Assembly (NCBI GenBank): GCA_964036045.1
Contig: OZ038382.1
Location: 136,809,251 to 136,873,250, forward strand
DNA length: 64,000 nucleotides
Source of the DNA: Eutreptiella sp. 'Long Island Sound 2002'
Taxonomy: Eukaryota; Euglenozoa; Euglenophyceae; Eutreptiales; Eutreptiaceae
Direction: 5' to 3'
The first letter of the stretch is position 1. Each line of letters starts with the position of its first letter. The position numbers and the translations under genes are program-made. The notes under the pieces were generated by a model, which was given only the letters and a program-made list of their open reading frames with translations, was not told the origin of the DNA and made no database searches. Below are positions 26,271 through 35,464 of this stretch, piece after piece.

Positions 26271-26796
26271 CTCGAGGTGCCTTGCTAAAGGCAATAGAAT
26301 TGGCCGAAATCACGGGAGGTGTTCAGGGAGCAGAGGGATACGGCATCTATCTGCCTTGGAGGGTCCCGGAGTGTTGACTGAACTGAGCGTCCCTGTGATG
26401 CGGGGCGTTGGTGATACAAGTGTGATAGTGTTTGGAGACGGCCTTGAGCCTGTTCCCACTCATCCCATCTCAAAAACAATGCGCTTGCCATACTCCTGCC
26501 GTGCCCCCCCCCCCCCCCCACCTGCCTGCCTGCCAATGAGCAGGCTACCCACCACTCGTAGGCTACCCACCACTCGCAGTGTTTTTTGGACGAGCCCCTT
26601 TCACCTCCAATCCAATAGGGGGGCGACCAACCCACCTATCCATGAGTTGAGGATCCCCTCCTCAAAGGCGCCCACGTACGTACACCTGGAAGTACCAACC
26701 AGCATACCTGTTCAGCCTTAATGCCATCCCCCCCCCCAAAAAAAAAACATCGGAGCCATTGAAAGTATGGTCCTTGTGCATGCCCTTCGCTGACAG

Positions 26797-26943
26797 GCCC
26801 AGCAGCTGCAGCAGCGTGTCAGGGCCCAGGATCTGCAGCTTCGTGAGGCAAATGTCAACTTGAACGAGGCAAGGTCTCGGGCCAAGGGTCTGGAAACCAC
26901 CTGCAATGTCTCTGAGGGCCTTCTGACGGAGGCACGGGCGCAG
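26797..26943 (+). CDS. Coiled-coil protein, internal exon b (49 codons)
   Basis: This encodes AQQLQQRVRAQDLQLREAN through EGLLTEARAQ, a Gln/Leu/Ala/Arg-rich coiled-coil segment. It is preceded by cttcgctgacag and followed by cag|gtatgg, the same donor hexamer as exon a. Both ends are in phase 0. It lies about 0.5 kb after the 190-bp tandem repeat and about 0.6 kb before the next coiled-coil exon. No enzyme or binding motif is visible. It is probably part of the same giant gene. Confidence 0.65.
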
Positions 26944-27573
26944 GTATGGTTGTGCCCATACATTGTCTAGGCGGAGCAAGAGCAGAGGGTGGGTAGGCCA
27001 TTCCCGGCTCATACTGCATCACCCTCCTTGTCACAGCAATTGATGGCAATGTCCAGGCGCTGGGCTGCACACCAGAGGAGGAGGGACCCCCCTTCTGCTT
27101 GGCCCATTTGATAATGCTGTCTCTAGCTGTGCTCGCTCGGACACAGTAGGATGGGAGCTCCGGTCCTCACTATGTAGCAATATGTTGCCAAAGGAACACG
27201 GAGGCAAGACAGAGCACTGGATGACAAAGCAATCAGAGGTACTACTCCATTCATGTTACTCAGCCATTTATCAAAAAGCTTAATATGCCAATGTGGTGCC
27301 CAATTGTGTACTCTGTGGCCTTGTCCTCAACATGCAATAATACCAAAATACTCCGCATCCACTAGTGTGAGGAATGCGCAGTGTGTGCAATGCAAGCTTT
27401 GCATCATGTCATCCCAAACCCAAACAATTCCTGCCATCTGTGCTTGTGTTGGCCTGTCTACTCGGGTGCGTTGGGGCGTCAGGATGAGTTTGGACTGCGG
27501 GGAGAGTATGGCTGAGGTCGAGCAGAGGGACAAGCACGGGTCCGGGCCGAATGCCGTGTCCATGTCTGTGCAG

Positions 27574-27822
27574 GTTCGGTCATTGCAGCAGCAGATCGTG
27601 CAGGTGGAGAAGCTCCGCCCGGAGCTTGAGCAGCGTGAGGTGCAGCGCCTGGAGCTCGAAGAGGAGTTGCACGGACTAAAGGCAGAGCAGAAAGCATGGC
27701 GGCAGCGTGAGCAGGTGTACCGGCAGCAGAAGAAGCAGATGGAGGACCTGCAGGCTTTAAATGAGAGGCTCCGGGCGCAGGTGCTGGACTCAGCCAACGT
27801 GCCTCAGGAGCTGAAACATGAG
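27574..27822 (+). CDS. Coiled-coil protein, internal exon c (83 codons)
   Basis: This encodes VRSLQQQIVQVEKLRPELEQ and on to VPQELKHE, a dense Glu/Gln/Arg/Leu heptad-like sequence. The acceptor is catgtctgtgcag and the donor gag|gtgtgg, both phase 0. The open frame extends upstream on paper to 27253, but the sequence before 27574 lacks the coiled-coil composition and is read as intron. The exon is 249 nt, the same length as exon d. Its role is presumably structural: rod or scaffold by dimerisation. Confidence 0.7.
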
Positions 27823-29860
27823 GTGTGGATGCTTTGTGCCTGCAATCCTGCGGATTTCCAATTCCTTGACTGTACATCTATTGGTAGGCCAGAGCATTGG
27901 AGTGTTCAGCGACCTGCAGTGTCGTGGCTTTGCGTTGCTTGCCCCTAGGTGCAGGTGCTGAGGGGTTGGGCGCTGCTGGCGCATTTGGCGCAAATGGGAG
28001 GGGTGCAGGTGTTGGGATTTGACCAAACCGCCGCGCCACAAGTGAGGGTTTGCACCCCACGGACGAATGTCCCACTTTAGGGTTGTAGTGTACCCGCAAA
28101 CAGTTGAGTAACGTCCGCCGAAAGTTAGGCCGCACCCGCGAACGGTTGTTGTCTGCCAGCCGCGCATGTCTCACTTGAAACTGTGCTTGTGGTTGTACCA
28201 GGGCTAGAAAGCGGCTTTCCCCCCACCCGTTGTGCAATATGGGGAGCCCCCATCAAAATGTGGAGGAGTTGTAAACGGGATGTAAAGGACACAAGATCGT
28301 CAGATCATGAATCAGTGTGGCACTTGTTTGGTAAGGACATACTGTAAACGAATCATAGAAAAAAAAGAAAACCAAGAACAAGAAATGGTTGCGGTCCGAA
28401 TTTTGGGGCACACCAGCGGCGCCAGGGCAGGGAGGGTAATGCATCTGCACTGAGGCTTTGATGATCATTCCCCCGCTTCTAGCCCCAGCTGTGAAGCATC
28501 TCCCCTTGCTAGTGTTGTTGTTTTGTCTGACTATTTGACCAATGTTCGTGAAAGATTTTGTGTGTGTTCTTTGGGCCAATGATGCCGTATATTTGAGGAG
28601 GCAGGGTGGTCCTTGCACAATTCCTTCCACAAGCCCTCCCCTCCTGCAGATTTTATGAACTCAACTCAAAGTGGTGTACAATGGGTCATTTGGTACCTTA
28701 ACTGGTCTGTTTCCCACATCGTGTGCATTCACTGCCCCTACCCCCCCCCCTCCCCCACTCCCGTCCGAGGGTGCGTTGGATCTCGAATTTTCCATGTCAT
28801 GCTAATTTTGGCAAACCCCCCAGCTTCTTTTTGAAGGTCTAAATTGAGTGTTTTTTCAACAAAAGAACCCCCCCCCCCCCCTCTGGTAGTAGCATAAAGG
28901 CAGAGTGCTTGTGTGGCTAGTACAAAGATTAATGAATTGACCATTGCACAGCACAACACAGCACTACACTGCACAGCACTGCAATGCACTACACTACCTT
29001 CATTTGCCCACCTTCACTTAGTGCCATGAAACGTTCTGAGCTCTTGGGTGCCATGCTTGGCAACATGCGATGCTGTGCCATCGCATGCAGCCACTATTCC
29101 CAGACAATTGGGGTCTTGGTGGGCCAATGGGAACTGCATCAGTTTTCTGATTGCTCGCTGCTTGTGCTGCATAAGGCACACTACCCCTTACACAGCGCAC
29201 CTTCCTTGATGCCATGTGTGTGGGCAGCGCAACTGCAGGGATTTGGGGCACACTGCGTGATGTTTCCACTGTTTGTATTGGTGACCTCTCAGAAGTACTA
29301 CTATCTTTGTAGAGAATCAATCCAAGATGGTCCAAGGGTGTGGGCTGGTTTCCACCCTGGGCAACTATGCAGAGGAAACACATAGTGATACTACACATAA
29401 TATTATTGCTCAATATGGGTCAACACATGTTGCTTTTGGCGGTACGCCGGGGAATTTCTTGCAGTTTGTGGGGTTGTGGATTTCATGCTTATTGATGAAT
29501 GGCTCCTGCTCGCAGGGGGTGTGGGCAACTTCAGGCACCCAAATGTTGTTGCAGTGAGGGCCTAGAGTGGAGGGGCTCCTGAATGCCTACCCCTTAGGTC
29601 ACTGTGTCCCTGCCATACCTGCCATATTGGGTGAGTTGTGGCAGGATTTCCCCACCCTTTTGTAAAACCTATTTGCTTTTCAATGGATCCAATTTTAATC
29701 CTGCATTTTCGAACCCCCCCCCCCCCCCCCGGGGTTTTCAGATCCCCGCCAAGTAGCAAAAATGGCATGACGTAAAATTGGAGATTTGATGGGCCCCTGC
29801 CCCCGACTTCTAGTATGCCTTCGGACCTTCCTTCCCTGCTGCCCCAACCACGTGTCTCAG
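27823..29860. other. Intron sequence with no recognised gene
   Basis: This stretch has short overlapping frames on both strands, a C run near 28741, and a low-complexity gcacagcac/actacact block near 28940-29000. A C run near 29710 precedes exon d. Nothing here can be supported as a gene. Confidence 0.45.
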
Positions 29861-30109
29861 ATTGCCATGTTGCGCATGTCGGAGAAGGAGTGGGAGACAC
29901 TGCGGCAGCAGTACAATGAGCTCAAGCAAAAGCATCGGGACCTGCAGGGACAGGCCGTGGAACTGCAAATGTCTCTGAAAGAGTTCAAGCAGGACCATGA
30001 GTCCGAAGTGACGGATTTGGCAGAGGATTTGAAGGTCGCAAATGATGACTCAATAAAGTTTGAGATGGAAGTGGAAAGACTCGAGCAGGATGTGGCGCGG
30101 GCAGTGGAG
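29861..30109 (+). CDS. Coiled-coil protein, internal exon d (83 codons)
   Basis: This encodes IAMLRMSEKEWETLRQQYNE and continues to EQDVARAVE, rich in Glu, Gln, Lys, Asp and Leu in heptad-like order. The acceptor is cacgtgtctcag and the donor gag|gtgtgc, both phase 0. Like exon c it is exactly 249 nt. The next confident coiled-coil block is 13.4 kb away, beyond the YR retrotransposon and hAT remains, so the intervening intron is long and element-filled if the model is right. Confidence 0.7.
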
Positions 30110-30687
30110 GTGTGCCTGATGAAAAATGGTCATTGAGGGTGTTGGTGAAATAAGAGGTGAACTGTGGTTGTGCTTCTGGGCTCGGACCATGGCTTGGATT
30201 GTGCAAGCGCAAGGCTGCCCGCATGAGCAACAGGGGCAGCATAGCAAAGGGGCGGGGGTGCGGCTGGCGGGGCAGCTGCTGGTGGCGCTGGGGTTGCAGG
30301 ACCACTGGAAGGACAATGAAGGAACACACACACACACACGTTTTATGCCACTGTGGTGCATAAAACGCTACGCAGTCTCATTTGTGCAATCGCGGCGCCT
30401 GAGCCATATTGCCACGAAGTCCCATTCAAGAGATACTCGCCGAGGGATATGTGGGCACAATGCACGCTCTTGTTGGTGTGCAGCAGGCAATTTTCATAAG
30501 AGCTAAGTTGCAATGAGTGGGTGGGTCTCCAGCCGGGTGGGTAGGTCTAAAGTTCTGGACCCCCCCCCCCCTATAATTCCGAGGGTTTCCCGGGTTGGGC
30601 ACCTGCCACTCCTGCTTTCTTTGCTCACAGGAGCCTTGTCTGGCTGTTTGCTGGTGCCCCCTTCCACTTTGTCATTGTGCAGGCACT

Positions 30688-30864
30688 ATGCCAAAACCTC
30701 TTTGTGGTTGTGGGGTTTTCGTTGGATCCTCTGAACAGGCCAAAAGGGAACACCTGAAGAGTGAAAAGCACAAGCAATGGGAGAAAGCAAAGAAGAGTCA
30801 ACGCCCACTCAATTTTCCCAAGGACCCCAGTGCAGCCACCAGAAACTTCAGCAGCCAGTTCTAG
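30688..30864 (+). CDS. Small U1-type (matrin-like) zinc-finger reading frame
   Basis: The frame starts MPKPLCGCGVFVG and contains REHLKSEKHKQ. The spacing Cys-x-Cys ... His-x5-His with HLKSxKH is the signature of U1-type zinc fingers, which bind RNA or DNA. The first Cys pair is unusual (one residue between them instead of two). The frame stops after 58 codons. The next reading frame over continues with a Ser/Ala/Gln-rich repeat (30865-31045), so a one-base frameshift may have split a longer protein. It could also be an exon ending near 30800, or part of a mobile element in the giant intron. Single-copy gene status is not shown. Confidence 0.35.
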   Translation: MPKPLCGCGVFVGSSEQAKREHLKSEKHKQWEKAKKSQRPLNFPKDPSAATRNFSSQF

Positions 30865-31050
30865 GAGCAGCAGCAGCCCTGCACAGAGCAACAGTCCTAC
30901 ACAGAGCAACAATGCTGCACAGAGTGGCAGTGCTGCACAGAGCAGCAGTAGTGCTGCACAGAGCAATAGTGCTGCACAGAGTGGTGGTTCTAAAGAGAGC
31001 AACAGTGCTGCACCAGGCAATAGTCCTGCACAGAGCAGCAGTCTCTAGCA
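30865..31050 (+). repeat. Short tandem repeat with core gcacagagcaacagt
   Basis: A degenerate unit of about 18-21 bp (gtgctgcacagagcagcagt and variants) is repeated about nine times. In one plus frame it translates as Ser/Ala/Gln-rich sequence with repeated AAQS. It directly follows the U1-type zinc-finger frame. Confidence 0.7.
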
Positions 31051-32580
31051 GTCCTTCACAGGGCGTCAGCCAGCCTCAGAGAGTCATAGGGGGACACAGC
31101 TAGCCGACACCAACAACAATGACAGGAACAAGGCCACGGCACAAACAACAATGGCTGTCCCGAAGCCCAGCCCGCCCACCTGCGACAAGACCCGGCAGGA
31201 GTGGTGGTGGTAGTGGTAGGGGTAGTTCATCTTCCATGTCACATGCCCAGAGATATTTATACATGTGCACCATTCGGCTTCTTTGTTTCGTGAACTATGT
31301 GGACGGTTTAGTTGACTATATCTTATTCTTTTAGAGAAAGTAACCAACACAATGGACAAAAAAGGATGCACAATTCATAGTTCTTGTTGATTGGTGATAC
31401 TGATGCTGTTAGATGAGATTTTTTCTGCATAGGACGATTTCAATGCACACTATATTCTTCTGCAATCATAACGATGATGTACAGTACAAAGAACATCGCT
31501 ACATGCTACTACACCTGCCCACAACAACCCCTTGTACCTTTGTGGGATCCATGATTAGAAACACAGTGCAAACTATGTAAGCATAATGTATATTGGAGCA
31601 AACGTTAACCCATTTTGTACAAAAAAAACAACAACAAAGGCAATTGGAAAAAGACACGGAAATAAAACATAAACAAATCCATGGCATTAGTTTCGCGACC
31701 AGGCTCGGGAAGGACTCGCTATGCTCCTCATTTCCAAGCCTAGAAACTCAGAAAGTGTCAGAAATACCGCTAGTACCATTTTCAACTACACTTTGAAACC
31801 ACGGATGCAAAAAAGTTGTACATTACCTCTACCCAAGCACCCTAAGAACAAATGTGACATGCAATGCATATCCAAACAAAACATAGATCGTGTATGTATC
31901 ATTGCTTGAACCCTGACGATTCAACAGTGTTGGTTGTAGGAAGGTATTGGTTTTCTGCGCGCATTTTTCTCGAAAATTGAAACCGAAAAAAATTGTAAAC
32001 CAAAATGACACTTTTCCAAGAACAGCAAGCCCCCGCTGCTTCTTGTCTCTAACAATTGTTGAAGCCCTTAGGCCGTTGCTTGTATTGGTTTCCTTTTCGT
32101 GCCCAACGGAACCGCTAGTTGTTTGGGCCGTGGCTCATTTGTGGTCCCATGGTTTTTGGCAAGCGATCACTGCGGACATGTTTGCAAACTCCCAATTCAC
32201 AAAACAACCTTATTATAGCTCCTGAGGAAGCTGCTAGTCACCCATTCTAAAGTCTTTTGGTCCATTCTATACAACCATAACAATTTTAGTTCGTGATGAA
32301 ACCATACCTGACCACAGGAATGCTTCGTTGAATAGTCACTGCAAAAACTGGCAAACGGTCACTCGCTGTGACGCTAAAAAAGTACCTTTTGGCGTAATTT
32401 TTGCGCCAAATATTTGGAGCTGCCAAATACTACCCCCCGGTCATTCTCTTCTACATCTCTGAAAGATCGCAATGAGTCGCGTTTCGGGGCCTAACTCCAC
32501 AACATGTCCAAATACCGCCCAAAATACACGAATGCACAACTTGAAAAAATTGCCAACTGTCAAACCTCCGACTCATAGAA
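31051..32580. other. AT-richer sequence with no recognised gene
   Basis: I see only short frames under about 100 codons and A-rich runs (31620-31650). There is no domain, RNA gene or clear repeat. It runs up to the left end of the YR retrotransposon. Confidence 0.4.
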
Positions 32581-32581
32581 C

Positions 32582-32653
32582 AACTCACGGTGCTTGTCAC
32601 CGTTGGTTTACCTCCCCCTCTTCCCCTCTCAGGCAGTGTGTTTTTACTTTCTG
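32582..32653 (+). repeat. Split direct repeat A1 (left end)
   Basis: These 72 bp recur exactly at 38283-38354. Near the start, acggtg-cttgt-caccgt is a 6-bp inverted repeat with a 5-base loop and could be a recombinase binding site. Confidence 0.85.
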
Positions 32654-32664
32654 TTTTTTGTACC

Positions 32665-33333
32665 ATGAACCTTTTCACCCCCAACAAGTCGGCCAGCCCC
32701 CCGAAGGATTCGGACAATCGCGGCGTGGAGCCGTCGGTTGGACCGTCCCCTTCTTCGCAGACGAATCCCGACCTGGAGGCCTTGGTCCGGCAACAGGCAG
32801 CAGAATTGGAGGGCCTTCGCAGGAGGCTCGAGAAGGCGGAGCTGGCCTCACCCAAGACGCCACGGCTCACGACGGAGGCCTTGGCGGAGTTCCGTGGCCG
32901 TGAGAGCCTGGCCGGGTGGATGAAGCAAACCGCGGAGTCCCTGGAGCAATACGTGCAGCAGGTGCCTAGAGCGGACATGGAGGGCACTGAGGACCTGACT
33001 CCCGGGGAGGTTCTGGCGAACCGTGTCTGGGACACCCTATGGGACAGCCACAAGGCGTATGAAGGACGACAACGAGCCCGCGAAGATGCCGAATCAGCCG
33101 AGGGCAAGCAGCTGGATGCCCTCCAATGGTCTCAGGCCTCCGCCCACCCGACGGATTCGTTTCGGTGGCGAGGGGTTCGGTTCGTGCGTGAGAGAGGCGT
33201 CCTCAAATGGGTTAATGCCTCGGGACGGAAAGTCCCTGTGTCCACCCCTGCGCCGGGGGAATGCCGCCGCTGCAAGGCCCACAGCCCCGAGACCACTGCC
33301 CCCAAGCACTGGCACTTTCAGTGCCCACACTAG
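32665..33333 (+). CDS. Gag-like protein of the YR retrotransposon (222 aa)
   Basis: It starts MNLFTPNKSASPPKD just after repeat A1. The frame is open further upstream, but this is the first ATG outside the repeat. Residues 1-34 are Ser/Pro-rich and residues about 35-62 form a short coiled coil (LEALVRQQAAELEGLRRRLE). A Trp-containing middle segment has FRWRGVRF. The last 23 residues hold a zinc-knuckle-like cluster, C200-x2-C203 with H-x-H-x2-C-x-H at the end. The order of coiled coil then terminal Cys/His cluster fits a particle-forming, nucleic-acid-binding Gag. The frame ends with TAG, then GCC TGA, and the recombinase follows in the same frame. I am fairly sure of the role from context, less so from sequence. 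Confidence 0.7.
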   Translation: MNLFTPNKSASPPKDSDNRGVEPSVGPSPSSQTNPDLEALVRQQAAELEGLRRRLEKAELASPKTPRLTTEALAEFRGRESLAGWMKQTAESLEQYVQQVPRADMEGTEDLTPGEVLANRVWDTLWDSHKAYEGRQRAREDAESAEGKQLDALQWSQASAHPTDSFRWRGVRFVRERGVLKWVNASGRKVPVSTPAPGECRRCKAHSPETTAPKHWHFQCPH

Positions 33334-33339
33334 GCCTGA

Positions 33340-34587
33340 CTGGACGACCCTGCTGGGGGTGGGTGGGGCGGTCGGCGGGCGGCCTTCTGCTCGCGGGCAG
33401 TGCCCGCGGCGGTTGCCCCGGAGGTTGCGTCCGGGTTTGTTGCCAGCTTTGCAGGCTTGGCATCCGCTTGGGGGCGACTGGCGAAATCGGACGAGCGGGC
33501 CTACCCTCGAGTGGCGGCCATGCATTCCTGGAAGGAGCGCACAAGGCAGCGGTATGGGTCGGCTATCCACCAGCTAGCGGAGTTCGAAGCATGCATCCCG
33601 GCCAGGCCCCTGCCAGAACTCCTCTCCCTCTGCATGGCGGAGCGTGCAGCCGATGGCCACTCTGCATCTGGGTTTGCCGTCCGCGCGGCGGAGGATTTGG
33701 CATTGGTCCCCCGGGTTGTGGCGGCCCTCCACTGGCGCATTGCAAAGTCGGGAAGAGGCCCCGGCCCGCAGGCGTACGTGTCGCCTCGAGCCCTTGTGCA
33801 CATCTGGAATGCGGCCACCGCGCCGGACGATCGGGCGGTCGCGGCGCTGGCGGCCCTGTCGTGGATGATGTGGCTCCGGGTTGGAGAGGCCGCCTCCATC
33901 CGGTGCTGTGACCTTGACCGCAAGGAGGGCCTCTGGTTATACAGCACCAAGGTGGGAGAGCCTGGATGGGTCTGTCGACCGGCCGCGGCTTACGCAAGAT
34001 CCTGGATAGAATTCCTCCGAGTCTACTGCCAAGCTAAGGGGAAGCAGCCTGAAGAGCCCGTTTTCGAGGGAGGGGCCCCCTTCCTCGAGGACGCCATCGG
34101 CCGCCTGCTCCGCGACACCAAGTGGGCTGATGCTCGCTGGCATGCCCTCAGAAGGGGAGGTTCCGCGGCATGCTGGGTACGCAAGCCCGCCGCCCAGTGC
34201 TTCCTCTTCTGGGGGCGGTGGGCTGGCTTGCGTACCGCCATGGGTTACGCCCTAGGGTTTCGAGATCCGGAGGTGGTGGGCGATCTGGTGCTGCCGCATG
34301 TTAACGAGGCTGTGGGTCTGGGCCCACACGGTACGGTGCTACCTGCGGCTCTGTGGGGTATGGCTATGTACGACCTCTCACGGTTTGCGGAGCCTCCAAT
34401 GGACCCGCCGCACCCGAGCCCACCGCCTCTTCTTGGGCCTACTGGAAGAGCATGGCGTCGGTGCCGCTGCTGTCGACGGCCCCCAGCCGTGCCCATCCCC
34501 AGCCGTCCCAGGACCTCCATCGGAGCCACGACCAACTTCCCCTTCCCCGGCCTGCGCCCAATCCGCTTCTCCTGGGTTGCCCCCTGA
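33340..34587 (+). CDS. Tyrosine recombinase of the YR retrotransposon
   Basis: The open frame starts after TGA at 33337. No ATG is near the beginning; the first is in AAMHSWKERTRQRYG. A GTG at 33400 was used to number residues. An N-terminal helical region resembling a core-binding domain (about 40-115) precedes the catalytic domain. R160 lies in MMWLRVGEA, a possible Lys at 184, H248 and R251 in WHALRRGG, W274 in WGRWAGL and Y283 in AMGYALGF. His-to-Trp (26) and Trp-to-Tyr (9) spacing equal those of Cre, so the catalytic set looks complete. Translation probably needs reinitiation, readthrough or frameshifting after gag, because TAG-GCC-TGA separates them. Sequence past about 34420 is likely non-native in this frame: the adjacent frame takes over with more protein-like sequence. 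Cleavage and rejoining would insert circular element DNA. Confidence 0.8.
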   Translation: MDDPAGGGWGGRRAAFCSRAVPAAVAPEVASGFVASFAGLASAWGRLAKSDERAYPRVAAMHSWKERTRQRYGSAIHQLAEFEACIPARPLPELLSLCMAERAADGHSASGFAVRAAEDLALVPRVVAALHWRIAKSGRGPGPQAYVSPRALVHIWNAATAPDDRAVAALAALSWMMWLRVGEAASIRCCDLDRKEGLWLYSTKVGEPGWVCRPAAAYARSWIEFLRVYCQAKGKQPEEPVFEGGAPFLEDAIGRLLRDTKWADARWHALRRGGSAACWVRKPAAQCFLFWGRWAGLRTAMGYALGFRDPEVVGDLVLPHVNEAVGLGPHGTVLPAALWGMAMYDLSRFAEPPMDPPHPSPPPLLGPTGRAWRRCRCCRRPPAVPIPSRPRTSIGATTNFPFPGLRPIRFSWVAP

Positions 34588-35464
34588 AGTCATCGTCCTG
34601 TCCAACTCTGACTCGGATGCGGATGTTGGAGATGGATCGGGAGTTCGTAGAGTTAAGGAGTGTGTGCCGAACATGGGGAGCGTCGCTGCTCCGGCGGATG
34701 CCTTCAGGGTTGGCGCGCCCGGTGCTGGGGGGGTGGGGTCATGCAAACAACCGCGGGATCCGGGATCACGGCAACAGCAGTACGCGCCCCCCCCTCCCCC
34801 TGTCCGGCAGTACCGTGTGCCTTCCCCGTCCCGGGTGGGTGGCTCCGATGCGGTTACCCCGACCGTTAGGCCGCAGCGCCTTGTACCCAGGAGGCGGGGT
34901 CGCGAGGTTACGGAGTGTTCGCCCCGTAAGCGGCCCGCGGTTGGTCAGGGTCTTACCCCCAGTCGTGGGATTTCCGCCACCTCCGGTGGGAGCGGGGGGG
35001 GGGGGGGGGCGTTGGCGCCCAATCTTCATGATGTGCCCGTGCCACCCGCGAGGTCCGTGGAGGGGGCGGGGTCGTCTGCGCGTGGGCAGTTGGGCGCCGT
35101 GGCTGTCGGCTCGGACGCGTCTAACGCCGCGCCCTCCGCCCCCGCCCGGGCCGCGGGTGATGGCAGGGCGAGATTATGGGCGGTGCGCAAGTTGGTCGAG
35201 GGTGGCGGACGGTGGTCATGGCGGTGGCGGTTGGCAGTGGCAAGGGATCAGCCATCGGAGCAGGCGGTGGATGTGGGGCACCCCCCGCGGGGGTTGGGTA
35301 ACTCATATGCCTGGCGGCCACCTCGGGAGACGTGCGCGACAGTGGAGGAGTTGCGGACGCATGGGACGGTGGTTTTGGCAGGAGTAGAGGGCCTAGATGT
35401 GGGGGGGGGGGATGGGTTGGTGGGCGGCTCCCCCCCCCGGCCTACCGGGCCCGGAGTTCCCTAG
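34298..35464 (+). CDS. Linker region between recombinase and reverse transcriptase
   Basis: This frame (+1 relative to the recombinase) overlaps the recombinase end and then the start of the RT frame. The convincing part begins near 34410 (RLFLGLLEEHGVG). It is Pro/Ser/Gly/Arg-rich and probably disordered. Near 34590 it contains PPEVIVLSNSDSDAD, which matches the hydrophobic-then-acidic layout of SUMO-interacting motifs. Later, SPRKRPAV looks like a nuclear localisation signal. It ends just beyond a C run at 35432-35440. A one-base change in that run would join it to the RT frame, so it may be the N-terminal part of the RT polyprotein. A long open frame in GC-rich DNA could also be chance. 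Confidence 0.45.
   Translation: MLTRLWVWAHTVRCYLRLCGVWLCTTSHGLRSLQWTRRTRAHRLFLGLLEEHGVGAAAVDGPQPCPSPAVPGPPSEPRPTSPSPACAQSASPGLPPEVIVLSNSDSDADVGDGSGVRRVKECVPNMGSVAAPADAFRVGAPGAGGVGSCKQPRDPGSRQQQYAPPPPPVRQYRVPSPSRVGGSDAVTPTVRPQRLVPRRRGREVTECSPRKRPAVGQGLTPSRGISATSGGSGGGGGALAPNLHDVPVPPARSVEGAGSSARGQLGAVAVGSDASNAAPSAPARAAGDGRARLWAVRKLVEGGGRWSWRWRLAVARDQPSEQAVDVGHPPRGLGNSYAWRPPRETCATVEELRTHGTVVLAGVEGLDVGGGDGLVGGSPPRPTGPGVP

Noticed and set aside
28984-29385. A 133-codon plus-strand frame
   Set aside because: Composition is unlike the neighbouring exons, there is no motif, and it is immediately preceded by low-complexity gcacagcac sequence.
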